Assembly (NCBI RefSeq): GCF_002102155.1
Contig: NZ_LQOU01000015.1
Span: forward strand, 150,423-214,422
Direction: 5' to 3'
DNA from: Mycobacterium europaeum
GTDB lineage: Bacteria > Actinomycetota > Actinomycetes > Mycobacteriales > Mycobacteriaceae
Length of the DNA: 64,000 bases
Shown here one piece after another: positions 63,090 to 64,000 of the stretch (within the stretch, counting starts at the first letter, position 1; each line of letters opens with the position of its first letter). Under the pieces are notes generated by a model. It ran no database searches. It saw nothing but the letters and a program-made list of their open reading frames with translations, and was not told where the DNA came from. A program made the position numbers and the translations under genes.

Positions 63090-63880
63090 CTAGGAGCCAC
63101 GCGGGGCGCCGAACCAGGCGGTCAGCGCGTCGCCAAGCGGGGAACCGCTGCACCCTTCCAGCCAGGCCACGTGTCCGTCGGGCCGAATCAGCACCGCGTC
63201 GACAGCGGCGACCGCGCCGACCACCGGAAGCTCCCAGGCGCCCGGATATTCCGCGTCGATCCGTCGGACCCGGTCCGCCCAGGGTGCGATGTCGAATCGG
63301 CCGGGTTCACCGAGGTTGAGCAACACGGGTCGGGCCCGGTGGAGCAGCGTGAACACGCGCAGCGGGCCGTCGTCGGTCATCAGGTCGAGATCGGGCATGC
63401 GGCGTCCGAGCAGCGGGTGCCCGTCGCCCAGGTCGTAGCGGACGTCCAGGCCGGACATCATGCCGGCGAACCGCGTGCGGGGTTCGTCCATCTCGAGGAG
63501 ATCGGACATCGTGTCGCGCAAGGCCTTGGTGCGGTCGTCCGGGCGAAGAAGCGCCATCTGCGCGATCGCGTTGCGCAGCACCCGGGCGGCGACCGGGTGC
63601 CGCTCTGCGTGGTAGGTGTCGAGCAGGCTGTCGGGTGACGTCCCGTTGACCACCTGTCCCAGCTTCCATCCCAGATTGACCGCGTCCTGCAGGCCGGTAT
63701 TGAGGCCCTGTCCGCCGATCGGGTGATGGACATGCGCGGCGTCACCGGCCACCAGGGTGCGTCCGGCGCGATAGGTTGCGGCCTGCCGCGCCATGTCGGT
63801 GAACCTGGAAAGCCAAGCGGGGCTGTGGATCCCGTAGTCGGTCCCATAGACGGCGGTGAGTGCCTCGCTCAGATCGCCTA
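63090..63880 (-). pseudogene. FAD-dependent monooxygenase, 5' end removed by an IS
   Basis: The C-terminal part of a class A flavoprotein hydroxylase (PheA/MhpA type) is in frame from LRTLGDLSEALTAVYGTDYG to the stop at 63090. It includes the FAD/GD motif LVAGDAAHVHHPIGGQGLNT, GLQDAVNLGWKLGQVVNG, and a C-terminal thioredoxin-like domain (ending AWFGAPRGS). The N-terminal GxGxxG half is missing: native sequence stops at 63880, where the IS630-like end begins, and an in-frame TGA follows at 63892-63894. The protein from an internal ATG (63794) would be a non-functional fragment. Confidence 0.85.
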
Positions 63881-64000
63881 GTGTCCTGAGTCATAAATTG
63901 CAATCTAGTTGTTAGACTGGGTTGTGCCGACGCCTCATGCCGCCGAGATCGTGCTGTCCGCTGGGGAGCGGGTTGAGCTGGAGGGTTGGGCGCGGCGACG
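63881..64000 (+). mobile_element. Left end of an IS630-like insertion sequence
   Basis: Starting next to a TA dinucleotide (63879-63880, the usual target of the IS630/Tc1 group), the sequence GTGTCCTGAGTCATAAATTG begins an AT-richer leader followed by a transposase start at 63924. It interrupts the monooxygenase gene at this point. The right end is outside the window. Confidence 0.75.
63924..64000 (+). CDS. IS630 family transposase, N-terminal part
   Basis: From GTG 63924: VPTPHAAEIVLSAGERVELE, then GWARRR. This is the typical N-terminus of mycobacterial/actinobacterial IS630-type transposases (LSAEERxELExWARRxT), which continues into a helix-turn-helix outside the window. The catalytic DDE domain is not visible, so activity cannot be judged. 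Confidence 0.75.
   Translation, partial: MPTPHAAEIVLSAGERVELEGWARR

Overview
This is high-GC chromosomal DNA from a mycobacterium, most likely a slow-growing non-tuberculous species. The evidence is three PPE-family genes, an MmpS/MmpL export pair, a close match to M. tuberculosis FabG3 (Rv2002), many TetR regulators, frequent GTG/TTG starts and several thioesterases and acyl-CoA enzymes. I cannot name the species from sequence alone. No rRNA, tRNA or CRISPR array was seen.

Layout. 0.5-9.2 kb: a TetR regulator, a membrane acyltransferase, an aldo/keto reductase, a SnoaL/epimerase pair, a decayed thioesterase, and an acyl-CoA dehydrogenase followed by a hotdog protein. 9.4-16.9 kb: fabG3, a TetR-mmpS-mmpL cluster with a matching operator, an HSL-type hydrolase and an aldehyde dehydrogenase. 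17-21.5 kb: a PPE2-like PPE-PPW gene next to a CobW/COG0523 metal GTPase with a His-Asp run, a TesB thioesterase and two small proteins flanked by a duplicated 60-bp element. 21.9-36.7 kb is accessory in character: small enzymes, TetR/MarR regulators with clear dyad operators, a MazEF and a ParD-like/zeta toxin-antitoxin pair, an ABC1-kinase/P450 pair, three gene remnants and four copies of a 33-bp dispersed repeat.

36.8-52.5 kb holds four cyclic-di-GMP proteins (GAF-EAL, GGDEF-EAL, GGDEF, and a GGDEF-EAL with a broken GGDEF). Between them lie a frameshifted PPE-SVP gene, a TetR/O-methyltransferase pair sharing one operator, a duplicated His-rich protein, and a second PPE2-like PPE with a His-Asp run and a Fur/Zur-type box upstream. 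52.7-63.1 kb is more conserved: a secreted FKBP isomerase, heme oxygenase, a secreted BBE-type flavoenzyme, a GAP-family membrane protein, an NAGGN-type M42 peptidase, a PknH-sensor-like lipoprotein, a CitE-like lyase, a methyltransferase and zwf (G6PD). At the right edge an IS630-like element has cut off the 5' part of an FAD monooxygenase.

The strongest leads are: (1) two PPE2-like proteins, each beside a His-rich metal-binding protein, one with a Fur/Zur-like operator, suggesting a zinc-linked PPE module; (2) the concentration of cyclic-di-GMP genes; (3) several regulator-operator pairs that can be read directly, including a 30-bp perfect palindrome; (4) the dispersed 33-bp repeat and the duplicated 60-bp dyad element, neither of which I can name.
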